NCBI RefSeq assembly: GCF_000283515.1
Contig: NC_015976.1
Coordinates: 3,752,501 to 3,816,500, forward strand
DNA length: 64,000 nt
Direction of reading: 5' to 3'
Source of the DNA: Sphingobium sp. SYK-6
GTDB lineage: Bacteria; Pseudomonadota; Alphaproteobacteria; Sphingomonadales; Sphingomonadaceae
Part shown: piece by piece, positions 36,072 through 45,068 of the stretch
Layout: the number at the start of each line of letters is the position of its first letter
How positions within the stretch are numbered: the first letter of the stretch is position 1
Made by a program: the position numbers and the translations under genes
Notes under the pieces: model-generated
The model's database searches: none
What the model saw: the letters and a program-made list of their open reading frames with translations, nothing else
What the model was told of the DNA's origin: nothing

Positions 36072-37127
36072 ATGACCAGCGATACCACGAACGCCCGGCA
36101 CGGCGGCGCAGAGCCCTTTTCGCAGACGGCGCGGGATCCACGCATGACGGAAGCTGGATGGCCCGTCTCGCGCCGTGACATCATGGCGCTTGCCTGCGCC
36201 CTCCCCCTGTCCTGCGCGGCGCGCGCGGTGCCGGGGGACCTGGGGGCGCCGGGCGTCGAACTTTACGATAGCCACATCCACTTCTTCACGAACGACATCG
36301 GACATTATCCCATCGACACGCGCAATTCGCGCGAGGGCGAGGAAGTAACGCGCTCACGCGTCATGCGGGATCCGGGCACGCCGGAGAAAGTCTTCGCCTG
36401 GTGGGCACAGTCCGGCGTCACGTCCGGCACAGGCGTCCAGTATAGCGGTGTCTACAAGACCGATAACAGCTACGTCCTCGATCTCGCCGACCGCTTTCCG
36501 GACAAGATCCATGCCGAGATCATCATGGACGCACGCAATCCCGCAAGCCCTGATCGTCTGGAGGCACTGGTCGCAGCGCGGCGCGTGTCGGCGATGCGGC
36601 TTACCGGCTTTACCCAGGACACGCGGGACATTCCGTGGTTGAACTCACCGGACGCGCTGCGGCTGTGGGCCACCGCCGACAGGCTGGCCATCCCGGTCGG
36701 CATCACCTTCCTGCCGCCCAAGGGAACCATCGAGGCGCTGAGCGCGGTCCGCACCCTTGCGGAACGCTTCACAAATTGCCCGATCATCCTCGAACATTGC
36801 GGCCGGCTGGTGAAGGGCGACATCGCGCCTGCGCATCTGGCGCTGCGCGCCTTTCCCCACGTCCATTTCAAATGGACGACGAACGTGATCGACGAGTTGA
36901 AGGCGCAGGCTCATTCGCCCGCCGAACTTCTGCGGCGCGCGACCGACATCTTCGGAGCGGACCGAATCATGTGGGGATCCGACAGCGGCAACACCCTGTG
37001 GCCCTATGCCGACATGGTGGCCGACGCCCTGGCCTCCACCAGGGCCCTGAATGCCGACGAGCGCCGACGGGTGCTGCACGACAATGGCCACGCGATGTTC
37101 ACGCGCCGCAAGCCGCAAGCGATATAA
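36072..37127 (+). CDS. Exported amidohydrolase-family protein (Tat-type signal)
   Basis: A 351-residue metal hydrolase of the amidohydrolase_2 group. The N-terminus carries a twin-arginine signal, VSRRDIMALACALPLSCAARA, at about residues 32-52. A later in-frame ATG at 36144 would give a more usual signal length but has no ribosome site, while GAGGGACGA precedes 36072. Metal motif DSHIHFF, then a MRLTGFTQDTRD strand, IILEHCGRLV and a late MWGSDSG aspartate. It is likely a periplasmic lactonase or decarboxylase-like enzyme. It leads the cluster of CoA-ester genes that follows 15 bases later. Confidence 0.78.
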   Translation: MTSDTTNARHGGAEPFSQTARDPRMTEAGWPVSRRDIMALACALPLSCAARAVPGDLGAPGVELYDSHIHFFTNDIGHYPIDTRNSREGEEVTRSRVMRDPGTPEKVFAWWAQSGVTSGTGVQYSGVYKTDNSYVLDLADRFPDKIHAEIIMDARNPASPDRLEALVAARRVSAMRLTGFTQDTRDIPWLNSPDALRLWATADRLAIPVGITFLPPKGTIEALSAVRTLAERFTNCPIILEHCGRLVKGDIAPAHLALRAFPHVHFKWTTNVIDELKAQAHSPAELLRRATDIFGADRIMWGSDSGNTLWPYADMVADALASTRALNADERRRVLHDNGHAMFTRRKPQAI

Positions 37128-37142
37128 GGACAGGAGAAAGAC

Positions 37143-39284
37143 ATGATGGAGGCACCACGTCGCAAGGCAGCGACGGGTAAGGCGGCGGTCGAACTGCTCA
37201 TGCGCCCCCGCGCGGTGGCGGTGATCGGCGTCTCGTCCAAGCCCCGCTCGGCCGGCCGCACCGTGCTGGGGGCCTTGCAGGCCAATGGCTTCGCCGGCGA
37301 TATCCATCTCGTCGGCCGCAGTGGCGGCGAGATCGATGGCATAGCCGTGCTGACATCGGTCGACGAGCTGCCCGAGGGCATTGATCTCGCCATTTTCGCC
37401 TTGCCCGCAGCTGGCGTGAAGGATGCGCTGGAAGCTTGCGCCCGGCGCGGGGTGCGCGCCGTGACCATCTTTTCCTCCGGCTTCGCGGAGATCGGCAATC
37501 GCGCCGAACAGGACGAACTGGCCCGCATCGCTCGCGAGGGCGGCGTCGCGCTGCTGGGGCCGAACTGCCTTGGATACACCAATTTCGTCGACGGCTTCGC
37601 GGTGACATTCTCGATCGCGCGCCAGGTGCCGAAGCTCCAGCCCGACCGGACCGACCCGGCCATCGCGATGGTCTCCCAGAGCGGGGGCCTGATGGCCTTC
37701 GCCCGCGCGTCGCTGGAGGCGGCGAACCTCCCCGTCGCTTATCTCGCCTCGACCGGCAATGAAGCCGGGGTGGGACTGGCGGACTTCATCGAATTCTTTG
37801 CCGACGATCCCGCCACGCGCCTGATCTCGCTCTATCTGGAGGAAGTGCGCGATCCGCAGGCCTTCCTCGCAGCCGCACGCTATGCCCGCTCGAAAGGCAA
37901 GCCGGTGGTCATGATTCACCCCGGCCGCAGCGCCGAGGCCAAGGCCGCAGTGCAATCGCACACCGGCGCGCTCGCCGGGGACTATGACATGATGCGCGTC
38001 CACCTCGCGCGGGCAGGCGTGGCGCTGGTTGACACGCTCGAGCAATGGGTGGACGTGACCGAGCTGCTCGCCCGCTATCCCGAACCGCCGGTCGATGGCC
38101 CGGGGATCGTCACCTTTTCCGGCGGCTTCGTCGCCATCGCCCATGATTATTGCGCGGATATCGGCCTCGACCTTCCCCCGCTCTCGCCGGACATCGTGGC
38201 CGATCTCACCCCGCAGCTTCCGGACTTCATGCCCCCGCGCAATCCGCTCGATCTCGGCACCGAAGTGCTGTGGAAGCCGGAACTGACCGGGATCGGAACG
38301 CGCGCCCTGCTCGACGACCCGGCGATCGGGTCGCTGTGCATCTGCATCGCGCAAGCCAACCCCCGGGCGCAGCTCAGCTATGGCTTCCATTTCATCGATG
38401 CACTGAAGGAGCACCGCAAGCCGGCGATCTTCTCGCTCCCCAATTCGGAACTGGCGCCCGAATTCGAAGCCGCGCTCAGGGAGAACCGCATCATCTTCAG
38501 CCGCTCGGCGGAGCGCGCCATCCAGGCAATCGGCCTCGCCACCTTCCATGGCCGCGCTCTCCAGCGGGCGAAGCGGGCGGTCACGCCCGTGCGTTTCGAG
38601 GGCCTGCCGGTGCTGGGCAAGGGCGCCTTGCCGGAATGGCAAGGCAAAACCCTGCTGCGGGCGATCGGCATCCCGGTTCCCGAGGGCGGACTGGCCACGA
38701 GCCTGGACGAGGCGCAAGCGATCGCGGCGCGCATCGGCTATCCCGTCGCGCTCAAGGCGCAGGCAGGCGCGCTCGCCCACAAGACCGAGGCTGGCGGCGT
38801 GATCCTGAACCTCGCCGATGCCGAGGCGCTGCGGGCCGGCTGGGCGACGCTGCACGACAATATTTCGCGCGCGCAGCCGGGGCTGACGCTCGACGGGGTG
38901 CTCATCGAGACAATGGCGCCCAAGGCACTGGAGCTCGTGGTCGGCGCGCGGCGCGATCCGAAATGGGGGCCTGTGCTGCTCGTCGGGCTGGGGGGCATCT
39001 GGATCGAGGCGATCGGCGATGTGCGGCTGATGCCTTGCGATCTGGCCGAGGCGGATATCGTCGAGGAAATCGGCAAGCTGCGCAGCGCGAAGCTGCTGGG
39101 CGCCTTCCGGGGCGCACCGCCGGTCGATGTCGCCGCTGTGGCGCGGACGGCGGCCTTGATCGGCCGGCTGATGCTCACCCGGCCAGAAATCGTCGAAGTC
39201 GACATCAACCCGCTCTTCGCCCACGCACGGGGCGAAGGCGTGACGGCGGTGGACGCGCTGGTCGTCACCCGCACCGATGATTGA
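37143..39284 (+). CDS. ADP-forming acyl-CoA synthetase, fused alpha-beta (FerA/acetate-CoA ligase family)
   Basis: A 713-residue NDP-forming CoA ligase. Order: CoA-binding Rossmann domain (RPRAVAVIGVSS), succinyl-CoA-ligase-like domain with the phospho-histidine H273 in QSHTGALAGDYDMM, then an ATP-grasp domain in the last third (KAQAGALAHKTEAGGV, a DINPLF end). Sphingobium feruloyl-CoA synthetase belongs to this family rather than to the AMP-forming one, so an aromatic or phenylpropanoid acid is a fair guess. AGGAG precedes the ATG. It is followed by crotonase, thiolase-like and OB-fold genes in one operon. Confidence 0.85.
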   Translation: MMEAPRRKAATGKAAVELLMRPRAVAVIGVSSKPRSAGRTVLGALQANGFAGDIHLVGRSGGEIDGIAVLTSVDELPEGIDLAIFALPAAGVKDALEACARRGVRAVTIFSSGFAEIGNRAEQDELARIAREGGVALLGPNCLGYTNFVDGFAVTFSIARQVPKLQPDRTDPAIAMVSQSGGLMAFARASLEAANLPVAYLASTGNEAGVGLADFIEFFADDPATRLISLYLEEVRDPQAFLAAARYARSKGKPVVMIHPGRSAEAKAAVQSHTGALAGDYDMMRVHLARAGVALVDTLEQWVDVTELLARYPEPPVDGPGIVTFSGGFVAIAHDYCADIGLDLPPLSPDIVADLTPQLPDFMPPRNPLDLGTEVLWKPELTGIGTRALLDDPAIGSLCICIAQANPRAQLSYGFHFIDALKEHRKPAIFSLPNSELAPEFEAALRENRIIFSRSAERAIQAIGLATFHGRALQRAKRAVTPVRFEGLPVLGKGALPEWQGKTLLRAIGIPVPEGGLATSLDEAQAIAARIGYPVALKAQAGALAHKTEAGGVILNLADAEALRAGWATLHDNISRAQPGLTLDGVLIETMAPKALELVVGARRDPKWGPVLLVGLGGIWIEAIGDVRLMPCDLAEADIVEEIGKLRSAKLLGAFRGAPPVDVAAVARTAALIGRLMLTRPEIVEVDINPLFAHARGEGVTAVDALVVTRTDD

Positions 39285-39296
39285 CGGGAGGCAGGG

Positions 39297-40085
39297 ATGA
39301 CCGAGCAATTCGTGACCTATGAGCTGGATGGCGATGTCGCGCTGGTCGGCATCGACCGCGCGGACAAGCGCAACGCCATCAGCATGGACGTGATGAACCA
39401 GCTTCTCGCCGCTTTCCTCCGCGCGGCAGACGAGGCGCGCTGTGGCGTGCTGTTTGGCCATGGCGACAATTTCTCGGCCGGGCTCGATCTGGCCGAGGCC
39501 GCCGCGCGGCTCAAGTCCGGTGCGCCCTCGACACCTCGGTCGCGCGGGCGCTGGAATGGGCCGCTCGATCAGGTCGCGCGCGGAGGCCTGCCGTGGATCG
39601 CCGCCCTCAAGGGCGCATGCATTGGCGGCGGACTGGAAATCGCGGCCGCATGCCACATCCGGGTTGCCGATCAGACGACCTTCTTCGCCCTGCCGGAGGG
39701 GCGGCGCGGCATCTTCGTGGGCGGTGGCGGATCGGTACGGATCCAGCGATTGATGGGCTATGCCCGCATGGCGGATCTGATGCTCACGGGCCGCGCGCTC
39801 AACGCGGCCGAAGGCGAGCGCGCCAATCTCTGCCAATATGTCGTCCCGGCCGGGCAAAGCCTGGAGAAGGCGACGGAGCTCGCGCGGGCCGTCGCGGCCA
39901 ATGCCGCGAGCACCAACTGGGGCGTCTGCGCGGCACTCCCCCGCGTCAATGACATGGCGCATGACGACGGGCTGTTCATCGAGGGGCTGATCGGCATGGC
40001 TGCGCGCAGCAACGAGAGCGCGGACCGGATCGGCGCCTTCCTCGGCGGACGCAACAAGGTCGCCGCCCCGGACAAGGAGGACTGA
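39297..40085 (+). CDS. Enoyl-CoA hydratase/isomerase family (crotonase)
   Basis: A 262-residue crotonase. The oxyanion-hole regions are FSAGLDLAEAA and KGACIGGGLEIAAACH, and a LPEGRRG segment carries a candidate acid/base glutamate. It would hydrate a CoA ester made by the preceding ligase, or cleave it as feruloyl-CoA hydratase-lyase does. Spacing is 12 bases from the ligase and five to the next gene. The C-terminus is ordinary. The actual reaction cannot be told from sequence alone. Confidence 0.87.
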   Translation: MTEQFVTYELDGDVALVGIDRADKRNAISMDVMNQLLAAFLRAADEARCGVLFGHGDNFSAGLDLAEAAARLKSGAPSTPRSRGRWNGPLDQVARGGLPWIAALKGACIGGGLEIAAACHIRVADQTTFFALPEGRRGIFVGGGGSVRIQRLMGYARMADLMLTGRALNAAEGERANLCQYVVPAGQSLEKATELARAVAANAASTNWGVCAALPRVNDMAHDDGLFIEGLIGMAARSNESADRIGAFLGGRNKVAAPDKED

Positions 40086-40090
40086 CGCCC

Positions 40091-41263
40091 ATGGCCCTGC
40101 ACGATGCCGCAATCATCGCATATGCCGAAACCAAAATCGTCCCGGTCAGCGACCGGGACATCTGGCAGCTGGGCGCCGATATCCTCGAACAGCTGCTCGA
40201 CCGCTCCGGCTACGAGAAAGGCGAGATCGATGGCCTGATCCTTTCCGCCTCGCTGACCGGCGCGGGCAACCCCTTCTGGTCCCAGGCCACAGCCGACGCA
40301 CTCTCGCTCGAGTTGGATTTCTGCCAGACGGTCGACATCGGGGGCTGCTCGCCGCTCGGCGCCGTGGCCCGCGCGAGCGCGGCGATCGATGCCGGCTTCG
40401 CCACCTCGGTGCTGTGCCTCTATGCCGATACGGCAGTCGCTGAGGGTTCCGCCCGGGCACGCTCCTTCGGCCAGGAGTGGACAACGCCGCTGGGCTATAT
40501 CGGCCCGCCGGCGGCTTTCGGCCTGCTCACGCGCTATTATGAAGAGAAGTTCACGCTCGATCATCGCGCGCTCGGCAAGCTTGCGGTCACCCAGCGCGAG
40601 CACGCGATCCTCAATGATCTCGCCTGTGAGAAGCTGCGCAAGCCGATCACCATCGAGGACTATCTTCAATCGCGGATGATCAACGATCCCGTCCGGCTGC
40701 TCGACAGCGTCATGCCGTGCGACGGCGCCAGCGGGCTGCTCGTCACGGGCCGACGCGCCGCCGAGAAGCGCGGCCTGACCAGATGCGTCGTGCCCGTCGG
40801 CTATGGCGAGCGCACCAACTACCAGGCGTCGCGCGCGCTCGTCGATCCCACCGAAACAGGCCACAGCGCCGCCGGCGCCAGATGCTTCGCGCAGGCCGGC
40901 CTGACGCCGCGCGATATCGCTGCCTTTCATCCCTATGACGATTTCATCATCGCCATCATGATGCAGCTCGAGATGCTCGGTTTCTGCCCCCACGGCCAAG
41001 GCAGCGCATTCATTCGCGAGACCGATTTCGGCTTCGCTGGCGACTTGCCGCTCAACACCGGCGGCGGACAGATCTCCGCCGGGCAGGCGGGACTGGCCGG
41101 CGGCGGCACCAATCTCGTCGAGGCCGTCCGCCAGCTGTTCGGCGAAGGCGGTGCACGGCAAGTGACGAACACACGCAATGCGCTCGTCACCGGCATCGGC
41201 GGCATTCCTTATGGGCGGAACTGGAACAGCAGTGCCGCCATGATCCTCACCCCCGATGCCTGA
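40091..41263 (+). CDS. Thiolase-like protein (lipid-transfer/SCP2-thiolase branch), probable CoA-ester aldolase
   Basis: A 390-residue thiolase fold. A cysteine, C86 in DIGGCSPLG, lies about where the thiolase nucleophile is found. The C-terminal G-H-P motif of true thiolases is absent: the corresponding segment reads LNTGGGQISAGQAG, with Q332 where H is expected. Proteins of this branch often work with a DUF35 OB-fold partner, and steroid-pathway members (Ltp2) are retro-aldolases. The very next gene is such a partner, so cleavage of a beta-hydroxyacyl-CoA after hydration is more likely than thiolysis. That is inference. Confidence 0.8.
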   Translation: MALHDAAIIAYAETKIVPVSDRDIWQLGADILEQLLDRSGYEKGEIDGLILSASLTGAGNPFWSQATADALSLELDFCQTVDIGGCSPLGAVARASAAIDAGFATSVLCLYADTAVAEGSARARSFGQEWTTPLGYIGPPAAFGLLTRYYEEKFTLDHRALGKLAVTQREHAILNDLACEKLRKPITIEDYLQSRMINDPVRLLDSVMPCDGASGLLVTGRRAAEKRGLTRCVVPVGYGERTNYQASRALVDPTETGHSAAGARCFAQAGLTPRDIAAFHPYDDFIIAIMMQLEMLGFCPHGQGSAFIRETDFGFAGDLPLNTGGGQISAGQAGLAGGGTNLVEAVRQLFGEGGARQVTNTRNALVTGIGGIPYGRNWNSSAAMILTPDA

Positions 41264-41273
41264 GGACGGAGCC

Positions 41274-41720
41274 ATGACCGACTTCAACGATCTCACGGAT
41301 CTCGATCGTCCCCTGCCCGTCGAGCGCAGCTTCTCCAGACCCTTCTGGGACGCCACGCGCGAGCGCCGGCTGCTGCTGCAATATGACCGGGTCGCGCAGG
41401 CCTTCCAGTTCTATCCGCGCCCCACGAGCATCTATACCGGCCGGGCATCGACGCTGGAATGGCGCGAGGTCTCGGGAGAGGGCAGCATCTTCAGCTACAC
41501 GATCGCCCGGCGCGCGCGCCCGCCCTTTCGTGGCAACGAGCCCTTCTGGCTGGCACTGGTGACACTGGACGAAGGCGTCAATGTCATGGCGAATGTCATC
41601 CAGTGCGCGCCCGGGCAGATGCAGATCGGCATGCGCGTGCTGCCGCACTGGGCGCCGTTGTCCGATGGCCGTCATCTGCTGCTGTTCAGGCCCGCGCAGG
41701 GCGGATCACCATCCGGATGA
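41274..41720 (+). CDS. DUF35-type OB-fold protein lacking its zinc ribbon
   Basis: A 148-residue partner protein of thiolase-like enzymes. The OB domain is recognisable from LEWREVSGEGSIFSYTIARR onwards. The N-terminal rubredoxin-like ribbon is degenerate: where homologues have two C-x2-C pairs this protein reads LLLQYDRVAQAFQFYPRP with no cysteine. It overlaps nothing but starts 11 bases after the thiolase-like gene. ATG 41274 follows GAGGACGGAG. It probably forms a complex with the thiolase-like protein, stabilising the acyl-CoA binding tunnel. Confidence 0.78.
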   Translation: MTDFNDLTDLDRPLPVERSFSRPFWDATRERRLLLQYDRVAQAFQFYPRPTSIYTGRASTLEWREVSGEGSIFSYTIARRARPPFRGNEPFWLALVTLDEGVNVMANVIQCAPGQMQIGMRVLPHWAPLSDGRHLLLFRPAQGGSPSG

Positions 41721-41826
41721 CGGCGCGCCGGGCATGGTGAACCTCCGCGTCGCGGCGCCCGACATGCTCAGGGCTTGCGCGGACCGGCGTGGCGAGCGCG
41801 GTGCGCCCGCAGTGCCTTCCCCGGGC

Positions 41827-42603
41827 TTACCGGCTCGCGGCGGCGGCCATGATCTCCTCGATCTGCCGCGCCCCTTCCGTCAGACGCGGAACGAGCGTCT
41901 CGCGAGGCGGCATCTCGCGCGATTGCTGCATGATGATCGAAAGGCTCCCGATCACGACCTGCTGATCGAAGATCGGCACGGCGATGCCCTGCATTCCGCC
42001 CTGCAACTCGCCGCTGGTGATGACCGCACCCGCACTGCGCAGCGCTCGGAGGCTGCGCTTCACTTCCGTCCAATTCCCCCCAAGGCCGACGGCAGCCATG
42101 GCAGCCGGGTCCCGATCATAGATTGGCCGGACGAGGCGGAAGTTCATGTTGGCGAGAATGGCCTTGGACGGCGCGCCCCGGTGCAGCGGCATCAGCTGGC
42201 CGCGGCCATAGCTGACCGGCTGCCGCTCGAAGTCGTTCGCAAGGTCGGGCGGCTCGAGTGTTTCCTGATGCACGCACATCACGTCCGTCCGGTAGAGCCG
42301 GCACAGCGGCACCCAGATATGGGGACCCAGTTCCCTCGCGAGCCGGCGCATCACTGGCCGTGCCGCGACGATCAGGGGATCGAGCAGGCGCATCTGCCGG
42401 TCAAACCGGATGATGGCCGGACCAAGCGTGTATCGGCTCGGCGTATGCGCCGCCACGAGCCCTGCCTCCACCAGGCTGCGGAAGTAGCGATAAGTCGTGC
42501 TCAATGTCATATCGAGCTCTGTCGCGGCTTCCTCGACCGACCATTCCGGGCGATCCATCGTGAAAAGCGCAAGCACGTTTAGGAGACGATTCGCCGTGGA
42601 CAT
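41827..42603 (-). CDS. IclR-family transcriptional regulator
   Basis: A 258-residue regulator: winged helix-turn-helix at about 1-75 (STANRLLNVLALF, then SVEEAATELDMTLSTTYRYF) and the IclR ligand domain (RGAPSKAILANM, AGAVITSGELQGGMQGIAVP). ATG 42601-42603 matches the usual IclR N-terminus; a TTG 12 codons upstream is possible. It is divergent from the second binding-protein gene and convergent with the CoA-ester operon, so it may control either. IclR proteins often regulate aromatic catabolism and use AT-rich palindromes, making it the alternative to TetR for the eight-site motif, though no such site lies beside it. Confidence 0.85.
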   Translation of the reverse strand: MSTANRLLNVLALFTMDRPEWSVEEAATELDMTLSTTYRYFRSLVEAGLVAAHTPSRYTLGPAIIRFDRQMRLLDPLIVAARPVMRRLARELGPHIWVPLCRLYRTDVMCVHQETLEPPDLANDFERQPVSYGRGQLMPLHRGAPSKAILANMNFRLVRPIYDRDPAAMAAVGLGGNWTEVKRSLRALRSAGAVITSGELQGGMQGIAVPIFDQQVVIGSLSIIMQQSREMPPRETLVPRLTEGARQIEEIMAAAASR

Positions 42604-43714
42604 CAACACGCTAATGCAACGTGCCGACACCGTTTCCAAGCGCTGTCACGCGCTCGGTGAGCGGTCCGGACGAATTGTCTCCGAGCCGGACCGCACGTCT
42701 CCTGCACGTCCCAAAGCGCAATGGTCCTCCCTTCCCCGTCTGGCCGGCAAGCTCGCTCTCATGAGTGCCCTGGCACTGTCCGCCATCGGATGTGCAAACC
42801 GCGCGTCATCGCCCGCCGTGATCGACGATCTGCAGGTTCGCGGCAACGCGACCATCGAGCTGACGCCGGTCCATTATGCGATCCGGCATCTCGGCGCTGC
42901 CCGGGCCGAAGCCGCGCGCGGAGGGATCCCCAGCCTCTTCGACGCAAGCGGCGCCGATCTTGCGGGACACGCCGAGACTCAGGCATTGCGGAGCACGCTG
43001 GACCATCCCGACCTGCGGATCATCCTGACGATCACCGAAGGCCGTTACCGCATCGTGGCGAAGCGCTCGGCGGGCATTCGCACCCTCACGGACTTGCGCG
43101 GCAAGACGATCGCCACGCCGCGGGAAAGCTCGGCCGCCTTCTATCTCCATCGCGCGCTGGCGGTGGCCGGGATGGCCGAACGTGACGTCGAGATCGTCAA
43201 TATCGCCATGCCGCCCCGGGACATCGCCTCGCTGCTGCTCCGGGGCAAGGCTGACGCCGTGGCCTTGTGGGAGCCCGAACCCCAGCGCGCCATCGAGCGC
43301 CTTGGGGAGGACGCCATCATTCTCGAACCCGAGACCGGCTATCGCGAGCTCTACAATCTCAACACGACGGCCGCGAAGCTCGCCGACCCTGCCACCCGCG
43401 CGAAGATCGTCCGCTTCGTCGCGACGCTCATCCAGGCGTCGGCAAGGATGAAGGAGGACAGGCCCGGCGCCGTGGCGCTCGCTGCCGAGACGACCGGCTA
43501 TCCAGCAAACACTGTGGCCCCCGTCTGGCGGCATCATGCCTTTCCGGCTACGCTGGCCCCCGGCCTGCTCGATACGCTGGTCGCCGAGGAGCGCTGGCTC
43601 GCGGGCCTCGCGAGGCGCCCCGCGCGTACGCGAGCACAGCTTGCGACGCTGATCGACCCGAGCATCGAAGCGGAAGCACGGGCCCTGCTGGGCCGCCAGG
43701 GTCGCGTTCAATGA
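42596..43714 (+). CDS. Solute-binding lipoprotein, NMT1/SsuA-like, paralogue of the 3.2 kb gene
   Basis: A binding-protein fold of about 335 residues after processing. I favour GTG 42596, with AGGAG about ten bases upstream; ATG 42614 is the alternative. Both give a long n-region before LALMSALALSAIGC, a plausible lipobox, so the protein is probably anchored to a membrane. Shared blocks with the 3.2 kb gene are GHAETQALR, HPDLRIILT, YRIVAKRS, DLRGKTIAT, WEPEPQRAIERLGEDAI and YNLNTTAAKLAD. There is no ABC permease or ATPase in the window. The next gene begins 36 bases downstream. Confidence 0.72.
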   Translation: MDINTLMQRADTVSKRCHALGERSGRIVSEPDRTSPARPKAQWSSLPRLAGKLALMSALALSAIGCANRASSPAVIDDLQVRGNATIELTPVHYAIRHLGAARAEAARGGIPSLFDASGADLAGHAETQALRSTLDHPDLRIILTITEGRYRIVAKRSAGIRTLTDLRGKTIATPRESSAAFYLHRALAVAGMAERDVEIVNIAMPPRDIASLLLRGKADAVALWEPEPQRAIERLGEDAIILEPETGYRELYNLNTTAAKLADPATRAKIVRFVATLIQASARMKEDRPGAVALAAETTGYPANTVAPVWRHHAFPATLAPGLLDTLVAEERWLAGLARRPARTRAQLATLIDPSIEAEARALLGRQGRVQ

Positions 43715-43749
43715 CAGTGCCAGTGCCCAACCAACCTCAGGAGGACAAT

Positions 43750-44481
43750 GTGCAGGATCTCTCTCGCCACACAGCCATCATCACCGGCGCCAGTTCGGGA
43801 ATCGGCGCGGGCATCGCGCGATGCTTCGCTGCGTGCGGGGCCCGGCTCATCCTCGCGGCGCGCCGTGCCGATCGGCTGGACGCGCTCGCCGAGGAATTGA
43901 GTGCCAGCGGTGCCCAGGTCCTGCCACGGCCCACCGACGTGACCATCGAGGAGGATGTCATCGGGCTTTTCGCCGATGCGGAGGCCTTTTCTCCCGTCAC
44001 CCTCCTCGTCGCAAATGCCGGCATGGCCATTCATCGTCCCACGGTCGACGTGACGCTCGAGCAATGGCGCGCGGTCATCGACGTCAATCTGACCGCCGCT
44101 TTCCTATGTGGCCGGGAGGCGCTGCGCGTGATGCAGCCGCGCGGACGGGGCCGCATCATCAACGTCGGCAGCCTCTCCGCGCAAATGCCCCGTGCCGATA
44201 CGATCGCTTACACCGCCAGCAAGTTCGGGCTGGAAGGGCTGACCCGGGCACTGGCCCTGGAAGGCCGCCCGCACGGCATCACGGCCTCGATCATCCATCC
44301 CGGCGCGACGATCAGCGAACTCATCGGCGAGCGCTCGCTGCGGGCCAGCGCTTCGCCAACGACAATGGAAGCCCGCCACGTCGCCGAGCTTGTCGCCACG
44401 ATGGCCGCCGTCCCCGATGAGATCAACGTGCTGTCCACCACGATCCTCCCCATAGCGCAGCCTTATCTCGGCAGAGGCTAG
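43750..44481 (+). CDS. Short-chain dehydrogenase/reductase, second
   Basis: A 243-residue classical SDR: GASSGIG at the cofactor turn, VANAGMAIHRP, serine in NVGSLSAQ, and YTASK. The start is GTG 43750, because AGGAGG lies five bases upstream; the ATG at 43711 overlapping the previous stop lacks a ribosome site. Likely an NAD(P)-dependent alcohol or ketone oxidoreductase, co-transcribed with the binding lipoprotein. The substrate is unknown. Confidence 0.87.
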   Translation: MQDLSRHTAIITGASSGIGAGIARCFAACGARLILAARRADRLDALAEELSASGAQVLPRPTDVTIEEDVIGLFADAEAFSPVTLLVANAGMAIHRPTVDVTLEQWRAVIDVNLTAAFLCGREALRVMQPRGRGRIINVGSLSAQMPRADTIAYTASKFGLEGLTRALALEGRPHGITASIIHPGATISELIGERSLRASASPTTMEARHVAELVATMAAVPDEINVLSTTILPIAQPYLGRG

Positions 44482-44763
44482 CCGCGGGGACGAGTTCGCG
44501 GACTTTGATGGAGCCGGAAGCCCGCTTTTCAGCCATTTTTCGTTTGTCATCCCGAACCTGATCCGGGGCTCCGCTGACGTGAATCCCGCCGGGGTACCCG
44601 ATTGGAGGAAACCGGAAGAAGCGGGATCGCAATGTTGGACCGGCATCGCCGGGCAGACGAGGAAGGCAAACAGGAAGCGGCGGGTTCGGCAAGTGCCATC
44701 GCCATGCCGCGATGGCTCGGCCAGATCGCCAATCCAACACCGTCTTGTTCATCGCCATGAAAA

Positions 44764-44839
44764 TGGTGCCCGGGGACGGAGTCGAACCGCCGACACTGCG
44801 ATTTTCAGTCGCATGCTCTACCAACTGAGCTACCCGGGC
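44764..44839 (-). tRNA. tRNA-Phe (GAA)
   Basis: A 76-base cloverleaf on the minus strand: acceptor GCCCGGG pairing with CCCGGGC, discriminator A, and an encoded CCA end. The anticodon loop CTGAAAA sits between TGCGA and TCGCA, giving anticodon GAA. The D-loop (AGCTCAGTTGGTAGAGC) and T-loop (GGTTCGACTCC) are standard. The 280 bases before it (44482-44763) hold a CATCCCGAACCTGATCCGGG stretch that resembles a common intergenic repeat; I see no gene there. Confidence 0.97.
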
Positions 44840-45068
44840 ACGGGATCGTCGCGCGGCCGGTGGCCGGCGGAGAGCGAGCGCTATAAGCATGAGGATGCGA
44901 GCCTGTCCACCCCCATGATGCTTAATCTGTGCCTTGCTGGCACCCGGCAACGGAACTGCCGCGCTCGGGGTATCGCGCGAAGAGGCCGCCACGGCCGAAT
45001 TCGCTTGTGCCGGACTGCTGGCATGGCATGTTCAAGTCCCGGATAATCAAAAGCTTGGGGAGGCTTGC

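Noticed and set aside
36645..40112. An 1155-codon open frame on the minus strand
   Set aside because: It lies opposite the amidohydrolase, CoA ligase and crotonase genes, all with clear motifs. Long antisense frames are expected at this GC content.
44764..44839. tRNA-Phe as an attachment site for a catabolic genomic island
   Set aside because: I found no integrase and no second copy of the tRNA 3' end in the window, and a catabolic-type gene lies on both sides of the tRNA.
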